Assembly: GCA_046565595.1 (NCBI GenBank)
Contig: JBKHYG010000042.1
Span: 1 to 27,899, forward strand
Reading direction: 5' to 3'
Source of the DNA: JBKHYG01 sp046565595
GTDB lineage: Bacteria; Actinomycetota; AC-67
DNA: 27,899 nt
Position numbers and translations under genes: made by a program
Shown here: in pieces, positions 15,569 through 23,519 of the stretch
How positions within the stretch are numbered: the stretch's first letter is position 1
Layout: every line of letters begins with the position of its first letter
Notes under the pieces: generated by a model
Told to the model about the DNA's origin: nothing
Seen by the model: only the letters and a program-made list of their open reading frames with translations
The model's database searches: none

Positions 15569-15577
15569 CGCCCTACC

Positions 15578-16888
15578 GTGACAGATCACCAAGCAGACCA
15601 GGTCGCTTATGTCCTACGAACCGTGGAAGAGAGGGACATCAAGTTCGTCCGCCTCTGGTTCACCGATGTCCTCGGCTTCCTGAAATCCTTCGCCATCATG
15701 CCTGCCGAACTCGAAGGGGCGTTCGAGGACGGCATGGGTTTCGACGGCAGTGCGATCGAAGGCTTCGCGCGCGTCGCAGAGAGCGACATGGTCGCGATCC
15801 CCGATCCGGCCACCTTCCAGGTCATCCCGACCGCCGACGGCGCCGAGCGAGAGGCTCGGATGTTCTGCGACATCGCGCTGCCAGATCGCACGCCTTTCCC
15901 GGGAGATCCGCGACTGGTGCTGCGACGCCAGTTGGAACGCGCGCAGAAGATGGGCTTCACCTTCTATGTGCATCCCGAGATCGAGTTCTTCCTCTTCAAG
16001 GGACCTCACACCACCGAGACCCTCGACAACGGTGGCTACTTCGACCTGACCCCGCTCGATACCGCTCAGGACTTCCGGCGAACCGCGATCCAGCGTCTCG
16101 AGTCGATGGGCATAAGCGTCGAGTACTCCCACCACGAGGTGGCGCCCAGTCAGCACGAGATCGATCTGCGAGCCACCGATGCGCTGACGATGGCCGACAA
16201 CATCATGACCTACCGGCTCGTCGTCAAGGAGGTCGCTCAGGAGCGAGGCGTGCACGCGACCTTCATGCCCAAACCCCTGGAGGGGGAGTGGGGGAGCGGG
16301 ATGCATACGCATGTGTCGCTGTTCGAGGGCGACCGCAACGCGTTCTACGACGAGTCTGATCCGGCACGCCTCTCGGGGGTCGCGAAGTCGTTCATCGCAG
16401 GGATCTTGAAACATTCGCGAGAGATCACCCCCGTCACCAACCAGTGGATCAATTCCTACAAGCGTCTGGTGCCTGGCTTCGAAGCGCCCGTGAAGGTCTG
16501 CTGGTCCAGGCACCTGCGTTCGGCGCTGGTGCGGGTGCCGAGCGCCAAGCCGAACAAGGCTCAGAGCGCTCGCATAGAGATCCGCTCACCCGATCCGGCA
16601 TGCAACCCGTATCTGGCGCTGGCGGTGATCCTGTCTGCGGGGCTAGCCGGGCTGGAGCGCAACTATGCGCTAGCCGCGGAAACCACCGAGGCAGGCGGCA
16701 CCGACGCACAGTCGCTACCCGGGGACCTGGCCGAGGCGCTGATCGAGATGGAACGCTCCGAGCTGGTCGCCGAGACCCTCGGGGAGCATGTGTTCGATGA
16801 GTTCCTCCGGAACAAGCGCATCGAGTGGGAGTCGTACCGGACCTTCGTCTCGCCGTTCGAGGTCAAGCGCTACCTCCCGATCCTGTGA
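15578..16888 (+). CDS. glnA2: Type I glutamine synthetase, GlnA2-like (no adenylylation tyrosine)
   Basis: The 436-residue protein has the GSI fold: VRLWFTDVLGFLKS, FDGSAIEGFARV, EIEFFLF with metal-binding Glu residues, GSGMHTHVSLF with the active-site His, and NPYLALAVIL. It resembles M. tuberculosis GlnA2. Where GSI-beta enzymes carry the adenylylated Tyr (N/DLYDL-PEE), this protein has NYALAAETTEAGG followed by a short gap, so it should not be adenylylated. The biochemical role is probably glutamine or gamma-glutamyl amide formation. Some actinobacterial paralogues in this group act on polyamines, so the substrate is less certain than for glnA1. The GTG start is set by the -10 at 15563. 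glnE follows after 6 bases. Confidence 0.9.
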   Translation: MTDHQADQVAYVLRTVEERDIKFVRLWFTDVLGFLKSFAIMPAELEGAFEDGMGFDGSAIEGFARVAESDMVAIPDPATFQVIPTADGAEREARMFCDIALPDRTPFPGDPRLVLRRQLERAQKMGFTFYVHPEIEFFLFKGPHTTETLDNGGYFDLTPLDTAQDFRRTAIQRLESMGISVEYSHHEVAPSQHEIDLRATDALTMADNIMTYRLVVKEVAQERGVHATFMPKPLEGEWGSGMHTHVSLFEGDRNAFYDESDPARLSGVAKSFIAGILKHSREITPVTNQWINSYKRLVPGFEAPVKVCWSRHLRSALVRVPSAKPNKAQSARIEIRSPDPACNPYLALAVILSAGLAGLERNYALAAETTEAGGTDAQSLPGDLAEALIEMERSELVAETLGEHVFDEFLRNKRIEWESYRTFVSPFEVKRYLPIL

Positions 16889-16894
16889 GGTCTG

Positions 16895-19800
16895 GTGCCT
16901 GAACCCCGGCGCGCCAGCGACCTGCAAGCTGCCCTAGCTCGCGCTGGTTTCGAACGGCCGATCGAGAGCGCGCGAGCACTCGAGACGCTGATGCTTGGCA
17001 CCGAAGGAGTCAAGCGGGTCGCGAAGGCGTGCGCGAAGGCAGCCGATCCTGATCTGGCTGTGGCCTCGGTGACCCGTTGGCTGGCGATGACCGGCTCCCT
17101 GCCGTCGGCGACCGGGCTGGAGAGGGTCGCGAAGGTATGCGGTCTCAGTTCGACGCTCGGTTCGTTCCTGGCGCGCTATCCAGAGGCGGCCAAGGTCGTC
17201 CTCGAGACCAAGCAACTCAGTTCAGAGAAGTCCCTCGATGCGTATCGGCGCCAGGCGCGACGGGTCGTGGCGGAGAACGATCAACCGCTCGCGGCGCTGC
17301 GCAGGTACCGTCGACGCGAGACGCTTCGCATCGCGGCCAGGGATCTGGCCATGGGAGCTCCCGTGGACGAGATCGCAGCCGAGGTGGCTCATCTCGCAGA
17401 GGCCGTCGTGCGGGCCTCCTTAGCCGTCGTTACATCGAAGCATCCTGCGCCCGCCGGCGCCCGGTTCGCTGTGATCGGCATGGGCAAGCTCGGAGGCGAA
17501 GAACTCAACTATGCGAGCGACATCGATCTGCTCTATGTCTATGACGCGGTCGAAGATTCAGAGGAGATCCGCTCATGGTCCACAACGGTCGCTGATTCCC
17601 TGTCCTCGATACTGGGTGAGGCGCACGAGGATGGCCAGCTCTACAAGGTCGACACGACGCTTCGACCAGAGGGACGCGCCGGCGCGGTGGTCAGATCGTT
17701 CGCGGCCTACCGGGCCTACTACGACAAGTGGGCCAAGCCCTGGGAATGGCAGGCGTTGCTGAAGGCCAGGCCGATCGCAGGAGATAAGGAACTCGGTGAG
17801 GCCTTCGCTCGGATGGCTGAACCGGTCGCCTACCCCGAGGCGTTGTCCGCCGATGCCGTACGCGAGATCCGTGAACTGAAGGCGAGGGCTGAGAAGGTAC
17901 TACGCCAGCGCGGAAGCGCAGACCGAGAGATCAAGCGTGGCCCCGGCGGGATCCGCGACATCGAGTTCGCCGTGCAGCTGCTCCAGTTGGTCCATGGTCG
18001 TCGTGACGAGAGGCTCCGGACGCCGAACACCTTGGCCGGACTAGAGGCGCTCGCGCGGCGTGGATATATCGGCGAAGAGGACGCCACGGAGCTGGGAGCC
18101 TCCTACAGGTTCTTGAGACAGGTCGAACACAGGCTCCAGTTAGCGCAGGAACGCCAGACCCACACGGTCCCCGAGGACGATGTCGCCCGCAAACGACTGG
18201 CCCGCTCCATGGGCTACAGGGATGAGGTGGAGCGGACAGCGCTCGAGGCATTCGACAAGGATTGGCGCGCCACGCAACGCCTGGTTCGTCGCATCCACGA
18301 GAAGCTCTTCTACCGGCCACTGCTGGAACGATTCGCGCAAGCCCCCGCGCTGAATCCCGACGCGGCCCAAGAGCGTCTGCGAGCCCTCGGGTTCCTGCAA
18401 CCCGGCCGGGCGCTGAAGATGCTCGGAGATCTGACCGCTGGGCTGAGTCGTCGCGCGCAACTGATGCGCGTGCTGCTGCCGGTCATGCTCGACTGGATGA
18501 GCCGCTCACCCGATCCGGATCTCGCGGTCGCCTCGTTCCGTGATCTCGCTCTGCGGGTCGGCGGGAACCCGGCCACCCTTGGAGTCCTGCGCGACTCACC
18601 GCCGGTGGTGCGTCTCCTGTGCGGAGTCCTCGGAACCTCGAGGACCTTGGGGGAGTACCTGCAGCAGGTACCGGACCTGATCCCAGAGTTAGCCGACGCC
18701 GAAGCGTGGGGAGCCAAGGATCGGGACCGCTGGCTGGCGGAAGCGTCCGCGGTGACCGCGTGGCGCAGTTCTCCAGCCGACCGCGATGCGGCGCTGCGCC
18801 GCTACAAGAGGAGAGGGACGCTGCAGGTCGCGTGCCGTGATCTCGCGGGGGAGGCCCCGATCGCGGAGGTCTGCAAGCAGTTGACCTACCTGGCCGAAGG
18901 GGCCTTGAACGCCGCTGTAGATGCTCTTGAAGAGGAACTGCGCCGGCCAGCGGGTGCGCGGTTCGCGGTGATCGCGATGGGTCGATTCGGCGGCAACGAG
19001 CTTGGATACGGCAGCGACCTAGATGTCATGTTCGTCTATGACGCGCCGGCCGAAGCCAGGGGAGCGCTGGATTGGGCGACCAAGATGGCCGAGGGGGTCA
19101 TCTCTAGGCTCGCGGCCCCGACGGAAGAAGGCACGGTGTTCAAGGTGGACGCGGCACTTCGACCGGAAGGCAACTCGGGGCTGTTGGTCCGTTCGATCGA
19201 CGCATACGCGCAGTACTACGAGAAGTGGGCGGAAGCCTGGGAGTTCATGGCGCTCACCAAGGCCCGTCCCGTGGCGGGCGACCCGGCCCTCGGAGCCAGG
19301 TTCCTCGACCTCGTGCGTCCCTCCATCTGGAAGCCGCAGCTGCCCGAAGAAACCGTCAGGGAACTACGGATGTTGAAGGCGCGGGTCGAGAAGGAGCGGC
19401 TGGGACGAGGCGAGGACAGCCGCACCCAACTCAAGATCGGACACGGCGGGCTCATCGATGTCGAGTTCACGGTCCAGTTGATGCAGTTGCGGCACGGCTC
19501 TGCCAACCTCGCTCTTAGAACGACCAGCACACTGGAGGCGATCGCAGCGGCCGCAGGTTCGGGCCTGCTTGACCGCGAACGCGCCAGCCACCTCGAAGAT
19601 GCTTGGGCTCTGGCGACCCGCGCGCGCAACGCGCTGTATCTGATCAAGGGTCGACAGGTCGACCAGTTGCCGCGAGATCCTCAGGAACTCGAGACCCTGG
19701 CGCGTGCGCTTGGCTATCCGGCTCCGGGTGCGCGCGTGGCCTTCATGGAGGACCATCGACGGATCACGCGCCGAGCCCGACGGATCTGCGAGGAGCTCTT

Positions 19801-19897
19801 CTACGGCGGCGTCCTCGAGAAGCAGCGGCCATCGGCCAGGGGAGACCGAACCCAGGGGGCGCGTGCGGTCGGCGATCTCCCACCTTTCGCACGCTGA
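16895..19897 (+). CDS. glnE: Bifunctional glutamine synthetase adenylyltransferase/deadenylase
   Basis: This 1000-residue enzyme attaches AMP to, and removes it from, a tyrosine of glutamine synthetase in response to nitrogen status. Both nucleotidyltransferase halves are intact. The deadenylase half has GMGKLGGEELNYASDIDLLY near residue 195 and KVDTTLRPEG. The adenylylase half has AMGRFGGNELGYGSDLDVMF near residue 695 and KVDAALRPEG. Both contain RGPGGIRDIEF or IGHGGLIDVEF segments. The length matches M. tuberculosis GlnE (~994). The GTG start lies 6 bases past glnA2, with only GAGG (16887-16890) as a ribosome site, so coupling to glnA2 is likely. Its target should be the convergent glnA1 product, which carries the modifiable tyrosine. 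Confidence 0.97.
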   Translation: MPEPRRASDLQAALARAGFERPIESARALETLMLGTEGVKRVAKACAKAADPDLAVASVTRWLAMTGSLPSATGLERVAKVCGLSSTLGSFLARYPEAAKVVLETKQLSSEKSLDAYRRQARRVVAENDQPLAALRRYRRRETLRIAARDLAMGAPVDEIAAEVAHLAEAVVRASLAVVTSKHPAPAGARFAVIGMGKLGGEELNYASDIDLLYVYDAVEDSEEIRSWSTTVADSLSSILGEAHEDGQLYKVDTTLRPEGRAGAVVRSFAAYRAYYDKWAKPWEWQALLKARPIAGDKELGEAFARMAEPVAYPEALSADAVREIRELKARAEKVLRQRGSADREIKRGPGGIRDIEFAVQLLQLVHGRRDERLRTPNTLAGLEALARRGYIGEEDATELGASYRFLRQVEHRLQLAQERQTHTVPEDDVARKRLARSMGYRDEVERTALEAFDKDWRATQRLVRRIHEKLFYRPLLERFAQAPALNPDAAQERLRALGFLQPGRALKMLGDLTAGLSRRAQLMRVLLPVMLDWMSRSPDPDLAVASFRDLALRVGGNPATLGVLRDSPPVVRLLCGVLGTSRTLGEYLQQVPDLIPELADAEAWGAKDRDRWLAEASAVTAWRSSPADRDAALRRYKRRGTLQVACRDLAGEAPIAEVCKQLTYLAEGALNAAVDALEEELRRPAGARFAVIAMGRFGGNELGYGSDLDVMFVYDAPAEARGALDWATKMAEGVISRLAAPTEEGTVFKVDAALRPEGNSGLLVRSIDAYAQYYEKWAEAWEFMALTKARPVAGDPALGARFLDLVRPSIWKPQLPEETVRELRMLKARVEKERLGRGEDSRTQLKIGHGGLIDVEFTVQLMQLRHGSANLALRTTSTLEAIAAAAGSGLLDRERASHLEDAWALATRARNALYLIKGRQVDQLPRDPQELETLARALGYPAPGARVAFMEDHRRITRRARRICEELFYGGVLEKQRPSARGDRTQGARAVGDLPPFAR

Positions 19898-19991
19898 CCT
19901 CATCAGGATCGGGGCGTTCGCGACGACCGACATGAGCGTCTGCTTCGGCCCAGAATGGACCGAGCGACCACGCGGATGCATCATCGAAGCC

Positions 19992-20189
19992 ATGGACCGA
20001 GATGCGATGTTTCGACCCAGCCAGGCAGCCGAGCGACTCCAGATCAGTCGAAGGACCCTCAACCTGTGGGCCGCACGCGGCGAACTGCCCTACATGGAGA
20101 CCCCCGGTGGCCACCGGCGGTATCCGCGCGATCACATCGAGTCTCTCCGGGCACGCTTGATGCGAGGCCTGACCTCGCATCAAGCGTGA
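19992..20189 (+). CDS. BldC/MerR-like small DNA-binding protein
   Basis: The 65-residue protein is a single winged helix-turn-helix: FRPSQAAERLQISRRTLNLWAARG followed by TPGGHRRYPRDHIESL, the wing typical of MerR-type and excisionase-like domains. BldC of Streptomyces is a stand-alone domain of this kind. The frame is open further upstream through glnE, so the start is uncertain. ATG 19932, 19992 and 20007 are candidates and none has a strong ribosome site or -10; I used 19992. The last 12 codons form one of the window's strongest hairpins. It sits between glnE and the convergent glnA1, where a role in nitrogen control is attractive but unproven. Confidence 0.7.
   Translation: MDRDAMFRPSQAAERLQISRRTLNLWAARGELPYMETPGGHRRYPRDHIESLRARLMRGLTSHQA
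20152..20188. terminator. 16-bp-stem hairpin overlapping the 3' end of the BldC-like gene
   Basis: Arms 20152-20167 and 20173-20188 are exact reverse complements with a 5-base loop (CCTGA). The right arm ends within the TGA stop codon (20187-20189) of the BldC-like gene. The glnA1 stop is only 11 bases away on the other strand, so the hairpin can terminate both convergent operons. Confidence 0.8.
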
Positions 20190-20198
20190 ACGAGCCGT

Positions 20199-21623
20199 CT
20201 AGATGTCGTAGTAGAGGTTGAACTCGTGCGGGACTGGACGCAGACGCACCGCGTCTACCTCGCGTTCGCGCTTGTAGTCGATCCAGGTCTCGATGACATC
20301 CGGCGTGAAGACGCCACCTTCGTACAGGAACTCGTTGTCGGCTTCCAGGGCATCTAGCACCTGATCAAGTGAACCCGGGACGCTCGGCAGGTCCTTCTTC
20401 TCTTCGGGCTCGAGATCGTAGAGGTCCTTGTCCACGACATCGGGCGGCTCGATCTTGTTGCGCACGCCGTCAAGGCCCGCCTGCAGCATGGCGCTGAACG
20501 CCAGGTACGGGTTCGCTGACGGGTCGGGGGTGCGGAACTCGACCCGCTTGGCTGCTTCCACATTGCCCGTCAGCGGGATGCGGACGGCGGCAGACCGGTT
20601 GCGCTGCGAGTACAGCAGGTAGATCGGCGCCTCATAGCCTGGTACCAGGCGACGGTACGAGTTGGTCGTCGGGTTGGTGAAGGCCAAGATCGCTGGCGCG
20701 TGCTTCAAGATCCCGCCGATGTAGTGGCGTGCCGTGTCGCTCAAGCCGGCATAGCCGGTCTCGTCGAAGAACAGGTTCGAGCCGTCACGCCACAAGGATT
20801 GGTGACAGTGCATGCCCGAGCCGTTGTCGCCGAACAGCGGCTTCGGCATGAAGGTCACGGTCTTGCCTGCGTTCCAGGCGGTGTTCTTGATCACATACTT
20901 GAAGGTCATCAGGTTGTCGGCACACCGCAGCAGGGTGTCGTACTTGATGTCGATCTCGGCCTGCCCCGCGGTTCCGACCTCGTGGTGTTGAACCTCGACG
21001 GTGATGCCGACCTTCTGCAGGTTCAACATCATGTCGGTGCGTAGATCCTGGTACTGGTCCATCGGAGGAACCGGGAAGTAGCCCTCCTTATGACGGATGC
21101 GATAGCCGCGGCCGCCCTCGTCACCAGAACCCCATACGGCCTCGACCGAGTCGAGGAAGTAGAAGCCCGAGTTCGCGCTCTGATCGAAGCGGGCCTCATC
21201 GAAGATGAAGAATTCGGCTTCAGGACCCCAATAGCTGACATCGGCGATGCCGGACGCCTTCAGGTTCGCCTCGGCCTTGCGGGCGATGTTACGCGGGTCG
21301 CGCGTGTAGTCCTCGCCCGTTGCTGGATCCTTGACGAAGCACATCAGGTTCAGCGTCTTCACGGGACGGAACGGGTCGATGTAGGCGCTGGTCGGATCCG
21401 GGATCAGCAGCATGTCGGATTCTTGGATCTGCTGGAACCCGCGGATCGAAGACCCATCGAAGGGAACGCCGTTCTCGAAGAACTTCTCATCGGCGTCTGC
21501 CGCCGGGATCGAGAAGTGCTGCATCAGACCCGGGAGGTCTGTGAAGCGCACATCCACTACCTGGATCTCGTTGTCCTTGATGAACTGGACGACATCCTTG
21601 GCTGATTGCGTGAAGTCAGGCAC
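20199..21623 (-). CDS. glnA1: Glutamine synthetase type I (GSI-beta), main ammonium-assimilating enzyme
   Basis: The 474-residue enzyme makes glutamine from glutamate, ammonia and ATP as a dodecamer. It has VDVRFTDLPGLMQHFSIP, FDGSSIRGFQ, GPEAEFFIFD, GSGMHCHQSLW, the RLVPGYEAP segment and the conserved AAVRIP. The adenylylation site KDLYDLEPEE places the modifiable Tyr at about residue 402, so GlnE should regulate it. The length matches M. tuberculosis GlnA1 (478). The start is GTG, with AGAGGGG about 7 bases upstream. The GlnR-like boxes at 21728-21765 lie at the end of the upstream lipoprotein gene. TAGGTT (21717-21712) or TAGGGT nearer the gene are candidate -10s. Confidence 0.97.
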   Translation of the reverse strand: MPDFTQSAKDVVQFIKDNEIQVVDVRFTDLPGLMQHFSIPAADADEKFFENGVPFDGSSIRGFQQIQESDMLLIPDPTSAYIDPFRPVKTLNLMCFVKDPATGEDYTRDPRNIARKAEANLKASGIADVSYWGPEAEFFIFDEARFDQSANSGFYFLDSVEAVWGSGDEGGRGYRIRHKEGYFPVPPMDQYQDLRTDMMLNLQKVGITVEVQHHEVGTAGQAEIDIKYDTLLRCADNLMTFKYVIKNTAWNAGKTVTFMPKPLFGDNGSGMHCHQSLWRDGSNLFFDETGYAGLSDTARHYIGGILKHAPAILAFTNPTTNSYRRLVPGYEAPIYLLYSQRNRSAAVRIPLTGNVEAAKRVEFRTPDPSANPYLAFSAMLQAGLDGVRNKIEPPDVVDKDLYDLEPEEKKDLPSVPGSLDQVLDALEADNEFLYEGGVFTPDVIETWIDYKREREVDAVRLRPVPHEFNLYYDI

Positions 21624-21711
21624 CGCTGTCCCCTCTTTCGTCGGCTTACGGCTAGGAGTGACCCTACGCCGGGTTGAGGGGCCTGCCCAATCCGGCCCCC
21701 ACCACGACTCG

Positions 21712-21717
21712 AACCTA
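21712..21717 (-). promoter_or_regulatory. Candidate -10 element of glnA1
   Basis: TAGGTT on the minus strand, ~90 bases before the glnA1 start. It would place the -35 region at about 21735-21740, inside the GlnR-like box array, as expected for an activator site. A TAGGGT nearer the gene is an alternative. Confidence 0.4.
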
Positions 21718-21720
21718 GAG

Positions 21721-21738
21721 GGGTCGGGTATCCGACCC
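21721..21738 (-). terminator. Small hairpin after the lipoprotein gene
   Basis: GGGTCGG (21721-21727) pairs with CCGACCC (21732-21738) around a 4-base GTAT loop, 23 bases past the lipoprotein stop on the minus strand. It could end the lipB-lipA-lipoprotein transcript. It overlaps two of the GlnR-like boxes, so its symmetry may instead belong to the operator. Confidence 0.45.
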
Positions 21739-21765
21739 GTAACCCGAGTGTTACGGCTTTGTTAC
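21728..21765 (-). promoter_or_regulatory. GlnR-like operator upstream of glnA1: four boxes at exact 11-bp spacing
   Basis: On the plus strand the boxes are GTATC (21728), GTAAC (21739), GTTAC (21750) and GTTAC (21761). Toward glnA1 they read GTAAC, GTAAC, GTTAC and GATAC, each separated by 6 bases. The last box overlaps the TAA stop (21762-21764) of the lipoprotein gene. The spacing and sequence match the amtB array in this window and the known actinobacterial GlnR site pattern. The pattern is seen directly; the regulator identity is inference. Confidence 0.8.
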
Positions 21766-22544
21766 GGGGCGAGCCGGAAGCGGGTCAGTGTCGACACGGT
21801 GTCGCGGCCGGTGACGCTTCGCAGTTCTATCCACTCCGCCTGCGAGTACCAGGTCTCGACCTTCCAGGTCTCGTCCGATCCCTGAGGCCCCCGTTGGGGG
21901 AAGGTCACCTCGAAGCCGATAGCGCTCCAGGTGCGACCCGCCGCTTCGATCTGCTTGGTTCCGAGGTACTTGCCGGTGTAGGAGCGCTCCTCGGAGCAGA
22001 TTCGCTGCTTGCCTGACCACGACTCACGACCGAGGTCGATGTAGATGGCAGGAGGATCGATCGGGCACTCTTCTCCCTCTGGCCCGGCCGCGATCATCAT
22101 GAGCGATCCTTGGCTCACCCGCCACCGCTGACGACTCTCGGTCGGAGCGTATCCCGGTCCCTCATCCAGCGTGCCTTCTTCAACCCGCGTCGACCCAGCC
22201 GCGGTAACGGTGGTCGTCAACTCGGCTATGGATTCCGACGGTTGTTGATCGGGCCTGGATGGTGGGTCGGTGCGCCGCACCTCGTATTCAAATGTCCCTG
22301 GGGGGAAGCGCAACAACTCGGCAGGAGAAGTGCTCGGCGGGGTTCGCTCAGTTGGGTGGGTCACGGTCGCTGATGGCGGAGCAGCGGTGGGATCTTGGGG
22401 TTGCCTTGGTGCGACCGTCTCACCGGGGGAGGACTTGCTCGGACCGGGGTCGACGGAGGGGCTGGCGCTAGGGTCACCGTTGGTGCAGGCGGCGATCGAG
22501 AGGGCCAGCACCAACGCCGTCGAGCAGGCCGTTCTAGGGCTCAT
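21762..22544 (-). CDS. Lipoprotein of unknown function
   Basis: The 260-residue protein starts with a lipoprotein signal: hydrophobic ACSTALVLALSIAAC with lipobox LSIAAC and Cys at about residue 20. A ~60-residue Pro/Ser/Thr-rich linker follows (PSVDPGPSKSSPGE and similar). The globular part has a beta-strand pattern (FEYEVRRTD, RQRWRVSQGSLMMIAAG, AIGFEVTFPQRG, WKVETWYSQAEWIELRS) like small extracytoplasmic lipid- or ligand-binding barrels such as LolA or LppX folds; that likeness is a guess. Two cysteines (EECPID and QRICSEE) could pair. It starts 6 bases after the lipA stop without a clear ribosome site. It occupies the place between lipA and glnA1 where M. tuberculosis has a different membrane protein. 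Confidence 0.75.
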   Translation of the reverse strand: MSPRTACSTALVLALSIAACTNGDPSASPSVDPGPSKSSPGETVAPRQPQDPTAAPPSATVTHPTERTPPSTSPAELLRFPPGTFEYEVRRTDPPSRPDQQPSESIAELTTTVTAAGSTRVEEGTLDEGPGYAPTESRQRWRVSQGSLMMIAAGPEGEECPIDPPAIYIDLGRESWSGKQRICSEERSYTGKYLGTKQIEAAGRTWSAIGFEVTFPQRGPQGSDETWKVETWYSQAEWIELRSVTGRDTVSTLTRFRLAP

Positions 22545-22550
22545 TTAGTA

Positions 22551-23519
22551 TCAGAACGAGTCGTCGGTGTGCCCGTTCCCGGCGAGAGCTCGCCGGTAGA
22601 GGCGCCCGGCGAAGTAGCTCGAACGTACCAAAGGTCCGCTCTCGACCCCAGCGAACCCGAGGCTTTCGGCTTCCTCGCGGATCTCGGCGAACTCGTCTGG
22701 ATGCACGAAGCGTGCGACCGGCATCTGCAGGTCGCTTGGCCGCAGGTACTGGCCGATCGTCAGCAGATCACACTCCGCATCCCGCAGATCCTTCAGGGTT
22801 GAACTGATCTCTGGGCGGGTCTCGCCCATACCGAGGATCAGGTTGGACTTCGTGAAGCTCGTCGTCGGCAGCCATTCGCGCGCACGGCGGAGCCACTCGA
22901 GAGATCCCTCGTAGGTGAAGGCGGGACGGATGCGTCCGAAGAGTCGCGGTACCGTCTCGAGGTTGTGCGCTAGAACCTCCGGCGCCTCGTCGGTCACCTG
23001 GCGGAGAGCCTCGGGCGAACCCTTGAAGTCGGGCGCCAAGAGTTCGACGCCGCACCCGGGGATGTTGGCCCGGATCTGACGGGTCACCTCGGCATAGAGC
23101 CACGCGCCGCCGTCTGGACGGTCGTCCCTCGCCACGCCGGTGATCACCGCGTAGCGAAGGCCCATCTGCCGGATGGCGTCGGCGATCTTGGCGGGCTCGG
23201 TCTCGTCGTAACCCTCAGGCGGCGCGGTGGTCACATCGCAGAAGGCGCACCTCCTGGTGCAGAGGTTCCCGCCGATGAGGAAGGTCGCTTCGCGTTCCTC
23301 CCAGCATTCGGCGATGTTCGGGCAGCGGGCCTCTTCGCAGACCGTGTGTAACCCGCCTTCGCGAGCGATGTTGCGCAGATCCGCGTAGTTCGGGCCGCCT
23401 TGAAGTTTGACCTTCAGCCACTCGGGCTTGCGGCCGGTCGCCACCTCGGGCATGTCCAGATGTCTGGCCGGGCCCTGGACGCGCTGCTGCAACAGGGGTA
23501 GCGCTCTGCGTTCAGCCAC
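22551..23519 (-). CDS. lipA: Lipoyl synthase, radical SAM enzyme
   Basis: The 322-residue enzyme inserts two sulfur atoms into protein-bound octanoyl groups to make lipoyl cofactor. It has the radical SAM cluster motif CTRRCAFCDV (C-x3-C-x2-C). The auxiliary cluster that supplies the sulfur uses CEEARCPNIAEC (C-x4-C-x5-C), with the conserved C-terminal RSSYFA serine. Also visible are VITGVARDDRPDGGA and LAHNLETVPRL. The GTG start at 23519 overlaps lipB by 8 bases and has GGAGG about 7 bases upstream inside lipB. An ATG at 23453 is the alternative but lacks such a site. The lipoprotein gene follows directly. Confidence 0.97.
   Translation of the reverse strand: MAERRALPLLQQRVQGPARHLDMPEVATGRKPEWLKVKLQGGPNYADLRNIAREGGLHTVCEEARCPNIAECWEEREATFLIGGNLCTRRCAFCDVTTAPPEGYDETEPAKIADAIRQMGLRYAVITGVARDDRPDGGAWLYAEVTRQIRANIPGCGVELLAPDFKGSPEALRQVTDEAPEVLAHNLETVPRLFGRIRPAFTYEGSLEWLRRAREWLPTTSFTKSNLILGMGETRPEISSTLKDLRDAECDLLTIGQYLRPSDLQMPVARFVHPDEFAEIREEAESLGFAGVESGPLVRSSYFAGRLYRRALAGNGHTDDSF

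Noticed and set aside
15614..16513. Minus-strand open frame of 299 codons inside glnA2
   Set aside because: glnA2 is a certain gene on the other strand; the antisense translation is His/Asp/Arg-rich shadow sequence.
21702..21714. tRNA-like T-arm (GGTTCGAGTC on the minus strand) upstream of glnA1
   Set aside because: The flanking bases do not form a T stem, anticodon arm or 7-bp acceptor stem, so it is not a tRNA.
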